DNA of 63,289 nucleotides. Source: Alphaproteobacteria bacterium. Its GTDB lineage: Bacteria; Pseudomonadota; Alphaproteobacteria; UBA828. Positions 28,684 to 36,755 of the stretch are shown here, piece by piece. The translations under genes were made by a program, and so were the position numbers. How positions within the stretch are numbered: position 1 is the stretch's first letter; each line of letters begins with the position of its first letter. The stretch is taken from assembly GCA_022820945.1 (NCBI GenBank), contig JAJEEP010000073.1, positions 1 through 63,289 of the forward strand, written 5' to 3'. Below the pieces are notes generated by a model. That model was not told the DNA's origin. It saw only the letters and a list, made by a program, of their open reading frames with translations, and did no database searches.

Positions 28684-30196
28684 GGGGCGTGGGCTCGCCG
28701 CCGCCCGTCGCGGCGGCGGCCACCGCCATGATTCCGTCCTCCGTGATGGCGTCGCCCAGCAGTTCGGTGGCGATTGCGCCGTCGCGCATGACGTGCACCC
28801 GGTCGCACAGCCCGACGATCTCGATCAGTTCGGAGGAGATGACCAGGATCGCCACGCCGTCGCGGGCAAGCGCGCGCAAGGTGCGGTAGATCTCGGCCTT
28901 GGTGGCGACGTCCACGCCGCGCGTCGGCTCGTCGAGAAGCAGGACCCTCGGGGCATTCTCGAGCAAGCGGCCGATCAACACCTTCTGCTGGTTGCCGCCG
29001 GAGAGCGCCGAGATGGGCTGTCCGACATGATCCACGACGACGCTGAAGCGCTCGACGACTGACCGGGAGCGCTCCTCCTCGTTGCGCGGCGAGAGTGCGA
29101 GCGCGCGGGCGCCCTTGCCGAGCGTCGACGCCGCGAAGTTCCAGGCGACCGACGCGTCGGGAAACAGGCCGTTGGCCTTACGGTCTTCCGTCAGCATGGC
29201 GAGACCGCCGGCGAGACTGCGGCCCGGTGTCCGCCTGCGGTAGGTCCTGCCTGAGAGTGCAACGGTGCCGGCGCCGCGCGCCGCCCCGAAAATCGCGAGC
29301 GCGAGCTCGGTCCTCCCCGAGCCGACCAGACCCGCCAGCCCCACGATCTCGCCCGGGCGGAGATCTAGATCGACTGGCGGCGCGCCGCCTTCTGCGACGA
29401 GGCCGCGCAGCGAGAGCGCCGGCTCCACATCGCTCGCCGGCCCGCTCTTTGGCGGGAAGAGCTCGCCCAGGCTGCGGCCGACCATCGCGGCGACGACCCT
29501 GTCATGATCGTAGTCTTCGATCGGCCCCGCGGAGGTGACGTCGCCGTCCTTCAGCACGCAGATGTCGGTGCAGACATCGAAAATCTCGTCCAGGCGGTGC
29601 GAGACGTAGACCAGCCCCATCCCTTGCTCTCGCAGGTCACCCAAAATCCGGAAGAGATGGTCGATCTCCCGGTGCGAGAGCACCGCCGTCGGCTCGTCCA
29701 GGATGAGCACGCGCGCGCGGGAGCGCAGCGCCTTGGCGATTTCCACCATCTGCGCTTCGGCGACGCTCAGCCTGTCGAGAGTTGTGTCGGGGTCCAGATC
29801 GATGCCGAGCTCCTGGAGCAGGTCCGCGCAGTCGCGGCGCAGCGCGCGCCGGTCGACCAGGCCGAGCCGGTTGCGCGGCTCCTTCTCCAGAAACACGTTC
29901 TCGGCCACGGTGAGCGCCGAGATGGTCGAGAACTCCTGGTGGACGACGGCAATGCCGGCGGCGATCGCTTCCTTGGGGCCGGCGAAGGCCACCGGTTCGC
30001 CATCGACCAAGACCTGCCCGGCCGACGGCGTGTAGACGCCGGTCATGAGCTTGATGAGGGTCGACTTGCCGGCGCCGTTCTCGCCGCAGAGCGCGATGGT
30101 CCGGCCGGCAATGACCTCAAAATCGACGTTGCGGAGGACCTCGTTGCTGCCGAAGAGCTTCGTCATGCCCTGTGCGGCAAGCACCGGATCAGCCAT
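28676..30196 (-). CDS. Sugar ABC transporter ATP-binding protein (RbsA-like, two cassettes)
   Basis: A 506-residue cytoplasmic ATPase with two fused ABC domains. The first has Walker A GENGAGKST, the LSVAEAQ signature-like segment and Walker B VLILDEPTAVL. The second has GLVGSGRTE in the Walker A position, LSGGNQQK and VLLLDEPTRGVD. The degenerate second Walker A is normal for carbohydrate-uptake-2 transporters. A GGAGG-type site precedes the ATG. A 16-bp hairpin separates it from the binding-protein gene and may lower its expression relative to that gene. Confidence 0.94.
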   Translation of the reverse strand: MADPVLAAQGMTKLFGSNEVLRNVDFEVIAGRTIALCGENGAGKSTLIKLMTGVYTPSAGQVLVDGEPVAFAGPKEAIAAGIAVVHQEFSTISALTVAENVFLEKEPRNRLGLVDRRALRRDCADLLQELGIDLDPDTTLDRLSVAEAQMVEIAKALRSRARVLILDEPTAVLSHREIDHLFRILGDLREQGMGLVYVSHRLDEIFDVCTDICVLKDGDVTSAGPIEDYDHDRVVAAMVGRSLGELFPPKSGPASDVEPALSLRGLVAEGGAPPVDLDLRPGEIVGLAGLVGSGRTELALAIFGAARGAGTVALSGRTYRRRTPGRSLAGGLAMLTEDRKANGLFPDASVAWNFAASTLGKGARALALSPRNEEERSRSVVERFSVVVDHVGQPISALSGGNQQKVLIGRLLENAPRVLLLDEPTRGVDVATKAEIYRTLRALARDGVAILVISSELIEIVGLCDRVHVMRDGAIATELLGDAITEDGIMAVAAAATGGGEPTPHV

Positions 30197-30233
30197 GTCG
30201 CCTTTCCTCCGGGCGGCGGCTTCCGGCCGCGGT

Positions 30234-30276
30234 GGTGGACGGCCCCCCGACTACCGTGGCCGGGGGGCCGTCCACC
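30234..30276 (-). terminator. Perfect 16-bp intercistronic hairpin in the sugar ABC operon
   Basis: The arms at 30234-30249 and 30261-30276 are exact inverted complements with an 11-base loop. It lies between the stop of the periplasmic binding protein gene and the start of the ATPase gene. There is no T-run, so it is better seen as an RNA-stabilising or attenuating hairpin that lets the binding protein accumulate above the membrane components than as a full terminator. Confidence 0.75.
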
Positions 30277-30288
30277 GTCACAGGCGCT

Positions 30289-31416
30289 TTATCTCGGATA
30301 GTCGGCCGAGAAGGTCTCCGGATCGTAGTCCGGGCCCACGCCGCTCGACATGATGACCGAGCCCGGCTTGTCCATCAGGGCATAGTCCTTGACGTAGACG
30401 TCGGCCTGCACCGAGGCGGTCTCTGCGCCCTCGGAGACCACGATCTGCTGGTTCACCTCGATCCGGCGCGGGATGCCCTTGCCGGCCAGCACATCGAACA
30501 GCAGCTCGAAGGACACCGCGCCCATGGCCGGCGGATAATCGATGCCAACCATCGGTACCTGGTTCTGCACGCTCAGCTGATACATCGCGTTGAAGTCGCC
30601 GCCGGTGTGCGGCGGGATCGCGCCGGTCTCGTATCCGGCGGCGAGGAAGGCCTCGATCGAGCCCGAGCCTTGCAGACCGGAATCGGCCCAGACACCGGCG
30701 ATGTCCTGACCGTACTTCTGGATCAGGGCCGACATGATCGTCTTGCCGTTGGCCGGCGACCAGGACGTGTACTGGACCTCCAGCACTTCGATGCCCGGAT
30801 ACTGGTTGAAGACCTCATGCGCCGCCTTGATGCGGTTCTCAGCCGGCGAGGCGCCGGCGAGGCCGCCCAGCATCACGACCTTGCCCTCGAAGTTCAGCGT
30901 CTCCGCCAGCCACTGGGCTGAGATGCGCCCCAGCGCCTGGTCGGAGGCGGTGACGAAGGTGATGTAGCTGTCCTTGGACGTGACCTCGCGGTCCACCAGG
31001 ACGATCGGGACTCCGCTCTTGTTCGCCCGGCGCAGCGCGGGGTCGAGCGCCTCGGCGGTCGCCGGGCTGACGAGGAGAATGTCGACACCCTGAGCGAGCA
31101 GGTCCTGAATGTCGGCGGCCTGCTTGGAGGGATTGTCGTTGGCGTCGGTGATGATGAAGCGCTCCAGCTTGTCCTTGTTGCGCTCGGCGGCGGCCTCGAT
31201 GCCGTGCAGCATGGCCACGCGCCAGGGATTGGAGAGGCTCGCGTTGGAGAAGCCGATGACGTAGGGGCCGTCCTTCTTGTGTTCGGCCGCGTCGTAGATG
31301 TCGACGCTGCCGGGGTTCCACAGGAAGGTGCGGGGAACGCCCTCGTAGTCGGCGCTCGCCGATGCCGCGAAGAACAGCCCGGCGGCTGCCAGGGTGCATA
31401 TCTTGAGTAATTTCAT
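30289..31416 (-). CDS. Sugar ABC transporter substrate-binding protein
   Basis: A 375-residue periplasmic binding protein of the ribose/LacI-like type 1 fold. The signal peptide is about residues 1-23 (KICTLAAAGLFFAASASA). The mature segments YVIGFSNASLSNPWRVAMLHGIE, DILLVSPATAEALDPALRRA and IPIVLVDRE-like strands are typical. The start is ATG 31416, with AGGGAGAG seven bases upstream; the open frame continues beyond but without homology. It is the first gene of the importer. The ligand is probably a pentose or hexose but cannot be fixed. Confidence 0.92.
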   Translation of the reverse strand: MKLLKICTLAAAGLFFAASASADYEGVPRTFLWNPGSVDIYDAAEHKKDGPYVIGFSNASLSNPWRVAMLHGIEAAAERNKDKLERFIITDANDNPSKQAADIQDLLAQGVDILLVSPATAEALDPALRRANKSGVPIVLVDREVTSKDSYITFVTASDQALGRISAQWLAETLNFEGKVVMLGGLAGASPAENRIKAAHEVFNQYPGIEVLEVQYTSWSPANGKTIMSALIQKYGQDIAGVWADSGLQGSGSIEAFLAAGYETGAIPPHTGGDFNAMYQLSVQNQVPMVGIDYPPAMGAVSFELLFDVLAGKGIPRRIEVNQQIVVSEGAETASVQADVYVKDYALMDKPGSVIMSSGVGPDYDPETFSADYPR

Positions 31417-31658
31417 GGCTATCTCTCCCTCTATGCGACGTTTTCGTATCGGTTGGATCGAAGCGCGCCGGGCCGCCGTGCAGCATGAGCGGCCCCGCTG
31501 AGTCACTTGGTTGGAATGCTACTGCATCGCCCGATTTTCCGCCAAGCCAGGCTGTCCAGGCGTGGAGGGACAACAGCTGAAAGCGCCTATCGGCTGAAGC
31601 TCTGACCTTTTCTTGCGTCAGCGAGGCGACATCGAGGCCCCTCGCGATGGACGGCCCC

Positions 31659-31980
31659 CTAATTCTCCTCCACGTTAACGCCACTCCCCTCGGGTTCGCC
31701 GGAGGGCTCCTCCATCATCTTTCTGGTTCTCTCATTGTCGGACACCGACACCGAGAACATCGAGGCTTCTTCATCGCCCAGGGAAACGAATCCGTGCGGC
31801 ATCAAGCTATCGAAACGCACCGAGTCGCCCGATTCCAGAACGGTCGGGCCGTAAGTCTCCATGTAGAATCGGGCGCTGCCGCGTAGGATGTAGATCGGCC
31901 TCCCCCCGCGTAGCTGCTCATCGTCAAGGGTTCGGTCCGTCCCGTCGGCACCTGAGCCAACGCCGGTTGAGAGGCGCCTT
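31659..31980 (-). pseudogene. Remnant of a cupin-domain (probably XRE-cupin) regulator
   Basis: The open stretch encodes only the last ~105 residues of a cupin: RGGRPIYILRGSARFYMETYG, GDSVRFDSLMPHGFVSLGDEEA, then MFSVSVS. The sequence corresponds to the C-terminal sensor of short XRE-cupin regulators, but no helix-turn-helix is found upstream. The frame is closed by TGA near 31984 with no good start before the internal ATG at 31859-31861. It is likely a decayed gene that once regulated a neighbour. Confidence 0.5.
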
Positions 31981-32373
31981 CATCGCAATTTCGTTGCTCA
32001 GCGCGTCATATGTGCCGAGCGGCGTCGGTCGAGCCGACCGAATTGCCCCACAGACCCCGTCTGTCCCGAGCCCGAGTGAGTAGGCGCGATGCTGTTCCTG
32101 ATTTCTTGTCGGGTCTTCCCGCGTGGGAGCCGCGCGGCACGGGGACAGGAATAGCCGTCTCGCGCGCAAGACGAGATGGTTCGCGGTAGCTCTGGCCGAT
32201 CGAATGGCGCGTACCGTGCGGGCGCCGACAATTCGAGACCGGTGTAGACTGGATGCGGACGACAGACGGCGTTACGGGCATGGGCTTCACGCCAATTAGC
32301 GTTTACTGTCGGTCGCAGTAGGTCTGCTGAACACTCTCGGCGCGCCCGTCCGCTACCAGTTGGCCCTTCCCGG
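31981..32373. other. Non-coding/degenerate stretch
   Basis: About 390 bases with short overlapping frames on both strands but no family similarity or convincing ribosome site. It is probably decayed DNA linked to the cupin remnant plus the upstream region of the following dehydrogenase. Confidence 0.4.
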
Positions 32374-33366
32374 ATGACCACGACTCTTCCCTGCGTTCTC
32401 GTCACTCACGACCCGTCGCCGGAGGCGCGCGCCGCCTACCGGCACGAGCTCGGCTCGGGCTGCGAACTGCTCTTTCGGTCCGATCTCGCTCCGGCGGAGT
32501 GGGACTCTGCGCGGGCGCGGGCGCGCGCGCTGATCGCTCTGAACCCTCGGATCGAGATCACGGCCGACGATGTCGCAGCCATGACGGCGCTCGGCTTCGT
32601 GCAGCTCCTGCCCGCAGGCGTCGATCACGTGCCGCTGCATCTCTTCCCGCGCGAGCTGCCCATTGCCTCGAACGCCGGCGCCTACGCCGGCCAGATGGCG
32701 GAGTTCGTGCTGGCACTGACGCTGGCTGCCGCCAAGCGGCTGTCGGTCGAGCACGGGGAGATGCGCGAGGGGCGGTTCAACCAGTTCGTCGACAACAGGA
32801 CGCTCAAGGGAGCGGCGTGCGCGATCCTCGGCTTCGGCGGCGCCGGGCGCGCTGCGGCCCGGCTGTTTCGGCTGCTGGGCGCCCAGATCCACGCGATCAA
32901 CCGCAGCGGTGAGACCGACGAGGAGGTGGCGTTCATCGGCACCCTGGCGGCGCTGGAAGATGTGCTCTGTCGTGCCGACGTGGTCGTCATCTCGCTGTCC
33001 CTGACCGGAGCGACGGCGGGGCTGATCGGCGCGCGCGAGCTCGGCTGGATGAAGGACGATGCGATCCTGGTCAATGTCGCGCGCGGCGAAATCATCGATC
33101 AGGATGCGCTCTACCGCCATCTGGTCGACAACGAGCGCTTCTTCGCCTGCCTGGAATCGTGGTGGATCGAACCGGTGCGGCACGGCGAGTTCCGCATCGC
33201 CCATCCGTTCCTGGACCTGCCCAACGTGATCGCGGCGCCGCACAACTCCGCCAGCGTGCCCGGCGGGCAGGTCGAAGCGGTGCGCCAGGGCGCGCGCAAC
33301 GTGCGCCGATGGCTGGACGGCAAGGTTCCCCGAAACCTGCTGGGCGCGGACGAGCGCGGAGGCTGA
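32374..33366 (+). CDS. D-2-hydroxyacid dehydrogenase (NAD-dependent)
   Basis: A 330-residue Rossmann enzyme. The nucleotide motif is GFGGAGRAAA (about residues 154-163). VNVARGEIIDQDAL carries the substrate Arg, and a late APHNSAS supplies His-type chemistry. The expected Glu region reads CLESWWIEP, not a standard DEP motif, so this is a divergent member, perhaps of the phosphoglycerate/glyoxylate reductase group. It stands alone between a decayed region and tRNA genes. The reaction is NAD(P)H-dependent 2-oxoacid reduction; the substrate is unknown. Confidence 0.87.
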   Translation: MTTTLPCVLVTHDPSPEARAAYRHELGSGCELLFRSDLAPAEWDSARARARALIALNPRIEITADDVAAMTALGFVQLLPAGVDHVPLHLFPRELPIASNAGAYAGQMAEFVLALTLAAAKRLSVEHGEMREGRFNQFVDNRTLKGAACAILGFGGAGRAAARLFRLLGAQIHAINRSGETDEEVAFIGTLAALEDVLCRADVVVISLSLTGATAGLIGARELGWMKDDAILVNVARGEIIDQDALYRHLVDNERFFACLESWWIEPVRHGEFRIAHPFLDLPNVIAAPHNSASVPGGQVEAVRQGARNVRRWLDGKVPRNLLGADERGG

Positions 33367-33601
33367 AGAGCCAGGCATCGGTTCGGCGCCCAGACGCGGG
33401 ACGTTGCTGCGGACGCAGGGCAGCCACCGCTGCCAATCCGCACGCCGGACACGCAGGTCACGAAACGAACGCGACGCCGTTTACGTGCGCGTGCGCTGGT
33501 TCTTGATCCTTGCTGCTTCCCAATGGATTCCCGATCTCGATGACAGGCGGAAGGCCGCAGTCAGGGAACCAGGGCTTGTCTTTGTAAATCGAGGAGAAGG
33601 G

Positions 33602-33677
<76 letters not shown>

Positions 33678-33840
33678 ACGTGCGGGCGAGATTTGCCACG
33701 ATTCAGAACGCGGTGCAACCGGCCCCCGCCGCCGACGCCGCCAAGGCGACGGTATCTGGAATGCCGGCCGGCTTGGTGCTATATAGGGCCCGCAATTGGA
33801 CGTTCAGCCGGGAGGTGAGCGGCCAAACAGCGATCGATGA

Positions 33841-33916
33841 TCCCCGGTAGCTCAGTTGGTAGAGCAAGCGGCTGTTAACCGCTGGGTCGCTGGTTCGAGT
33901 CCGGCCCGGGGAGCCA
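33841..33916 (+). tRNA. tRNA-Asn (GTT anticodon)
   Basis: A 76-base cloverleaf, with acceptor TCCCCGG pairing CCGGGGA, D-arm GCTC/GAGC, anticodon loop CTGTTAA (GTT), T-loop GGTTCGAGTCC, discriminator G and encoded CCA. A TATATA box about 60 bases upstream may be its -10. Confidence 0.97.
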
Positions 33917-34031
33917 GTTTCGGGGCCGCCGGCGCGGGCGGCCCGCCAAAGGACGCGAGACCCCGAAGGGCAATCCCGGCGGGGTCTCGTCGTTTGTGTT
34001 CGGAGCACCGTGCCGACGCTTCAGGCGCGCA

Positions 34032-34700
34032 TCAACTCTGCGTGAACATCTCGCCGTCGAAGCGCTCGCGGGTGGCGATCTCCTCCACCGGGCGGCGCCT
34101 CAACTTGGTGAGTTGCTTGACCGGGCGCCCGAAAGGCATGACCGCGCAGACCGCGTGATCCTCCGGGATGTTGAGCAGCGTCTTGATCTCGGGCTCGTGG
34201 GCGATGGGGAGGGTCGTGATCGTGCCGCCGAACCCGTTCTGACGGGCTGCCAACAGCAGGCTCCAGGCGAAGGGATAGATCGAGGCCCCGCCGATCACGC
34301 CGACGCGGTCCAGATACTGATCGGTCGCGGCGACGACCTTGAGGTCGACACAGACCACGAGCACGACAGAGGACTTGATCAATGGCTCGGTCAGCATGGC
34401 CGGCGCCGAAGTCGCCTCGATCTGCTCGGGCGTGAGCTTGGTCGGAATCCAGGCGCTCCAGGGGCTTTCGCCTGCGTCCATCTGGGCGCGGTAGCGCTTG
34501 GCGACGGGCACGGTCAGGTCCGAGAGCCGCTGCCTGGTGGCCATGTCGCGCACGATGATGACCCGATTACCCTGGCGATTGCCCCCGCTCGGCGAGAAGC
34601 GGGCGTTCTCGATCATCTCGTAGATCACCTCGTCGGGCAGGTGATCGTCGGTGAAGTCGCGACAGGCGAAGGTCGTGCGCATGGCCTCGTACAGTTCCAT
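34032..34700 (-). CDS. Nitroreductase-family oxidoreductase
   Basis: A 222-residue FMN-dependent protein. The FMN-binding start is TTFACRDFTDDHLP followed by ARFSPSGGNRQGNRVIIV, and the later IGGASIYPFAWSLLLAARQNGFGG and PFGRPVKQL segments fit the nitroreductase fold. It is probably a cytoplasmic NAD(P)H enzyme reducing quinones, nitro groups or enoates. It is isolated, with no obvious operon partner. A role in sterol metabolism is not indicated by sequence although that cluster begins 0.8 kb away. Confidence 0.9.
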   Translation of the reverse strand: MELYEAMRTTFACRDFTDDHLPDEVIYEMIENARFSPSGGNRQGNRVIIVRDMATRQRLSDLTVPVAKRYRAQMDAGESPWSAWIPTKLTPEQIEATSAPAMLTEPLIKSSVVLVVCVDLKVVAATDQYLDRVGVIGGASIYPFAWSLLLAARQNGFGGTITTLPIAHEPEIKTLLNIPEDHAVCAVMPFGRPVKQLTKLRRRPVEEIATRERFDGEMFTQS

Positions 34701-35058
34701 CGATTCGTCCTCTCAGCGTTCGGCGACATACCCGGCGGCGACAAAGCCCACCCGGTCGCAGGGTATGCCGAAAGGGGCCGGCAACGGACGGACCACCATC
34801 AATAGAATGCAACTAACTGTATTCACGCCATATTCCCGGTGGACGGTTCCTCTGTCCCCACATTGATACCCACACGCCGGGCGGCGACAGGTGGGCACGC
34901 TTGGCAAGCTTATACGGTCGACACTCTGGAAACCAATATCCATCGCGCTCACCCTGGGGTTTGTAGCCGTCGATCGGCGCGTAGATTCGACGCTGATCGG
35001 CGTACTAGGGCATTTTTCAATCTTAGAGAATTCTTAGAATTTTCAATCGCTTGGAAAT
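34701..35058. other. Non-coding region with AT-rich stretch
   Basis: No gene can be supported. The segment from about 35005 to 35065 is clearly AT-rich (runs such as TTTTTCAATCTTAGAGAATTC) and unlike the surrounding GC-rich DNA, which suggests transferred or IS-derived DNA upstream of the istB remnant. Confidence 0.45.
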
Positions 35059-35154
35059 GTGTTTCAAGATACCGGCGCACTGCTCGACCGCATCACCCAC
35101 CACCTCCATATCCTGGAAATGAACGCGGACAGCTACCGGTTCAAGCAGAGCTGA
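35059..35154 (+). pseudogene. IS21-family istB 3' remnant
   Basis: A 31-codon stretch ending at TGA 35152-35154 encodes ALLDRITHHLHILEMN then DSYRFKQS. This is the C-terminus of IstB, the IS21 helper ATPase. The rest of istB and the transposase istA are absent. It is the last piece of a deleted insertion sequence, oriented towards the sterol genes. Confidence 0.6.
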
Positions 35155-35530
35155 TCGCGGCGCCGGTCTCCTTCCGAATAATCCCGCTTGCCCCCGTGGG
35201 CCCACAGGCCCAGCCTGCGCGCGGGCGGCCAGCCGCGCGGAGGCGCGTCGCCCCGCGCGCGGGGCCCTCCCGTGGACTACGCGGACAAGCTGACGCCGAG
35301 ATCCTGGTACAATTTTACTCCGCCGCAGTGCAGGCCGGAGCCAAGCCCCATTACGGCATCTCCAAGGGGGATATTTGCGTTTCGGGAATTTCGACAGACT
35401 TTGCCAAGGGGGCTGGGCGAGAATAGGGATCGGCAGTGCGTAGAAGCGCGACGCACCAATGCGATACGTTGGCATAACTTATGAGCGCCATAAGCGTATT
35501 CTCTTGGACGTTATATGACTAAATTGAATA
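35155..35530. mobile_element. Probable IS21-derived tail and promoter region of the sterol genes
   Basis: After the istB stop come about 280 bases with a TGGTACAATTTTACTCCGCC block (near 35307) of a type I associate with IS21 flanks, then an AT-richer part. The palindrome CTTATG-N5-CATAAG at 35478-35494 could be an operator for the P450 gene about 180 bases further on. No protein gene is seen. The IS boundary cannot be placed exactly. Confidence 0.4.
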
Positions 35531-35657
35531 GATTTTGCCCTGTCGGGATTCGTGCTGACCTGCCCCCGAAGCCCACGACTTCTATTTCAGGAGGCCCGAG
35601 GAAGAGCTGAACGCCAAGGCCGTCTACCGCTTCACCGTACCCATCTTCGGACGCGGC
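35531..35657 (+). pseudogene. 5' remnant of CYP51, out of frame at a run of five C
   Basis: Codons 35531-35566 read DFALSGFVLTCP, and codons from 35568 read EAHDFYFRRPEEELNAKAVY, in frame with the P450 body. CYP51 proteins have a matching stretch (…LLTGPEAHEFFFRAP…). The two halves are joined only if one C of the run 35563-35567 is removed; as read, TGA at 35556-35558 closes the P450 frame. The first ~60-80 residues of CYP51, including the membrane anchor region, have no counterpart upstream. Confidence 0.65.
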
Positions 35658-36755
35658 GTGGCCTACGACACCTCCCCGGACATCATGGCGGAGCAGCTGG
35701 GCTTTCTGTTTCCGGCGCTCCGCGAGGCGGCCATGCGCAGATACGCCCTCATCATGTTCGACGAGGCGCGGCAGTTCGCCGACTCCCTGGGCAAGGAGGG
35801 GGATATCGATCTGCCGCAGGCGATGAACGAGCTCACGGTCAAGATCGCCAGCCGCTGCCTGATCGGACAGGAGGTCCGCGATCGGGTGGACACCGGCTTT
35901 GCCGAGATCTATCGCGACCTGCAGAAGGGCCTTAACACCCTGGGATTTTTCCTCCCCAGACTTCCCGTCGCAGCGCATCGAAAGCGCGACGAGGCCCGGC
36001 GACGGGTGGCGGAGCTCTTCGGCGGAATCATGGATGCGCGCCGGAACGCCGAGGCCAGCCCCGACGACTTCATGCAGACGCTGATGAACGCCCGCTACAA
36101 GAGCGGCCGCGCGCTCAGCGACGACGAGATCACGGGGATCCTGCTGACGGTGCTCTTCGCGGGTCAGCACACCAGCGCGGTGCTCGCGACCTGGACCGGC
36201 CTGGAGTTGCTCAGGGCGCCGGCGTACCTGGCACGGGTGAGAGACGAGGTGCAGGAGGTTTACCGCGAAGCGGGGTCCATGAGCATCGACAGCCTCCAGC
36301 GCCTGCCGGCTCTGGAGAACGCCGTCCGCGAGTGCGAGCGCCTGCATCCGCCTCTGATAATGCTGATCCGAAAGGTGCTCGAACCCCTGCGCTACGGAGA
36401 CTGCGTGGTGCCCGCAGGCACCATGGCGATGGTGTCGCCGGCGGTCTCTCACCGCCTGCCCCATGTGTTCGCCGACCCGGAGCGGTTCTTTCCGGACCGG
36501 TTCGCCCCTCCTGCGAGCGAGGACAAGCAGCACCACTACGCCCTGATCGGCTTCGGCGGCGGCAAGCACGCGTGCATGGGCAAGAACTTCGCGTACATGC
36601 AGCTCAAGGCGATCTGGACCGTTCTACTGGATCGCTTCGATTTCTCTCTCAGCGGCGCGTTTCCACGTCCGAACTACGGCAGCTGGGTGACCGGGCCTGA
36701 GAGACCGTGCCGCGTCCGCTACCGTCGCCGCGCGCAGCCGAGCGTTTTCTCATGA
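35658..36755 (+). CDS. CYP51-like sterol 14-alpha-demethylase, N-terminally truncated
   Basis: A 365-residue cytochrome P450 of the CYP51 family, which removes the C-14 methyl of lanosterol-type sterols. Motifs: I-helix FAGQHTSAVLATW (the His before Thr is characteristic of CYP51), ExxR in ECERLHPP, and heme loop FGGGKHACMGKN with the ligand Cys codon at 36573-36575. The AYDTSPDIMAEQLGF and ELTVKIASRCLIGQEVRD segments also match CYP51. The start used (GTG 35658) is the first in the open frame. Homology continues upstream across a frameshift, so as read the product lacks its N-terminus and is probably inactive. Its TGA overlaps the next ATG (ATGA). It could be intact if the frameshift is a sequencing error and an N-terminus were present, but none is seen. 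Confidence 0.85.
   Translation: MAYDTSPDIMAEQLGFLFPALREAAMRRYALIMFDEARQFADSLGKEGDIDLPQAMNELTVKIASRCLIGQEVRDRVDTGFAEIYRDLQKGLNTLGFFLPRLPVAAHRKRDEARRRVAELFGGIMDARRNAEASPDDFMQTLMNARYKSGRALSDDEITGILLTVLFAGQHTSAVLATWTGLELLRAPAYLARVRDEVQEVYREAGSMSIDSLQRLPALENAVRECERLHPPLIMLIRKVLEPLRYGDCVVPAGTMAMVSPAVSHRLPHVFADPERFFPDRFAPPASEDKQHHYALIGFGGGKHACMGKNFAYMQLKAIWTVLLDRFDFSLSGAFPRPNYGSWVTGPERPCRVRYRRRAQPSVFS

Noticed and set aside
29095..30301. Plus-strand frames antisense to the sugar ABC ATPase
   Set aside because: Shadow frames; the minus strand carries Walker and signature motifs.
34891..35036. Short plus frame (GKLIRSTLWKPISIAL…) before the istB remnant
   Set aside because: No ribosome site or family similarity, and it ends in the AT-rich IS-like stretch.
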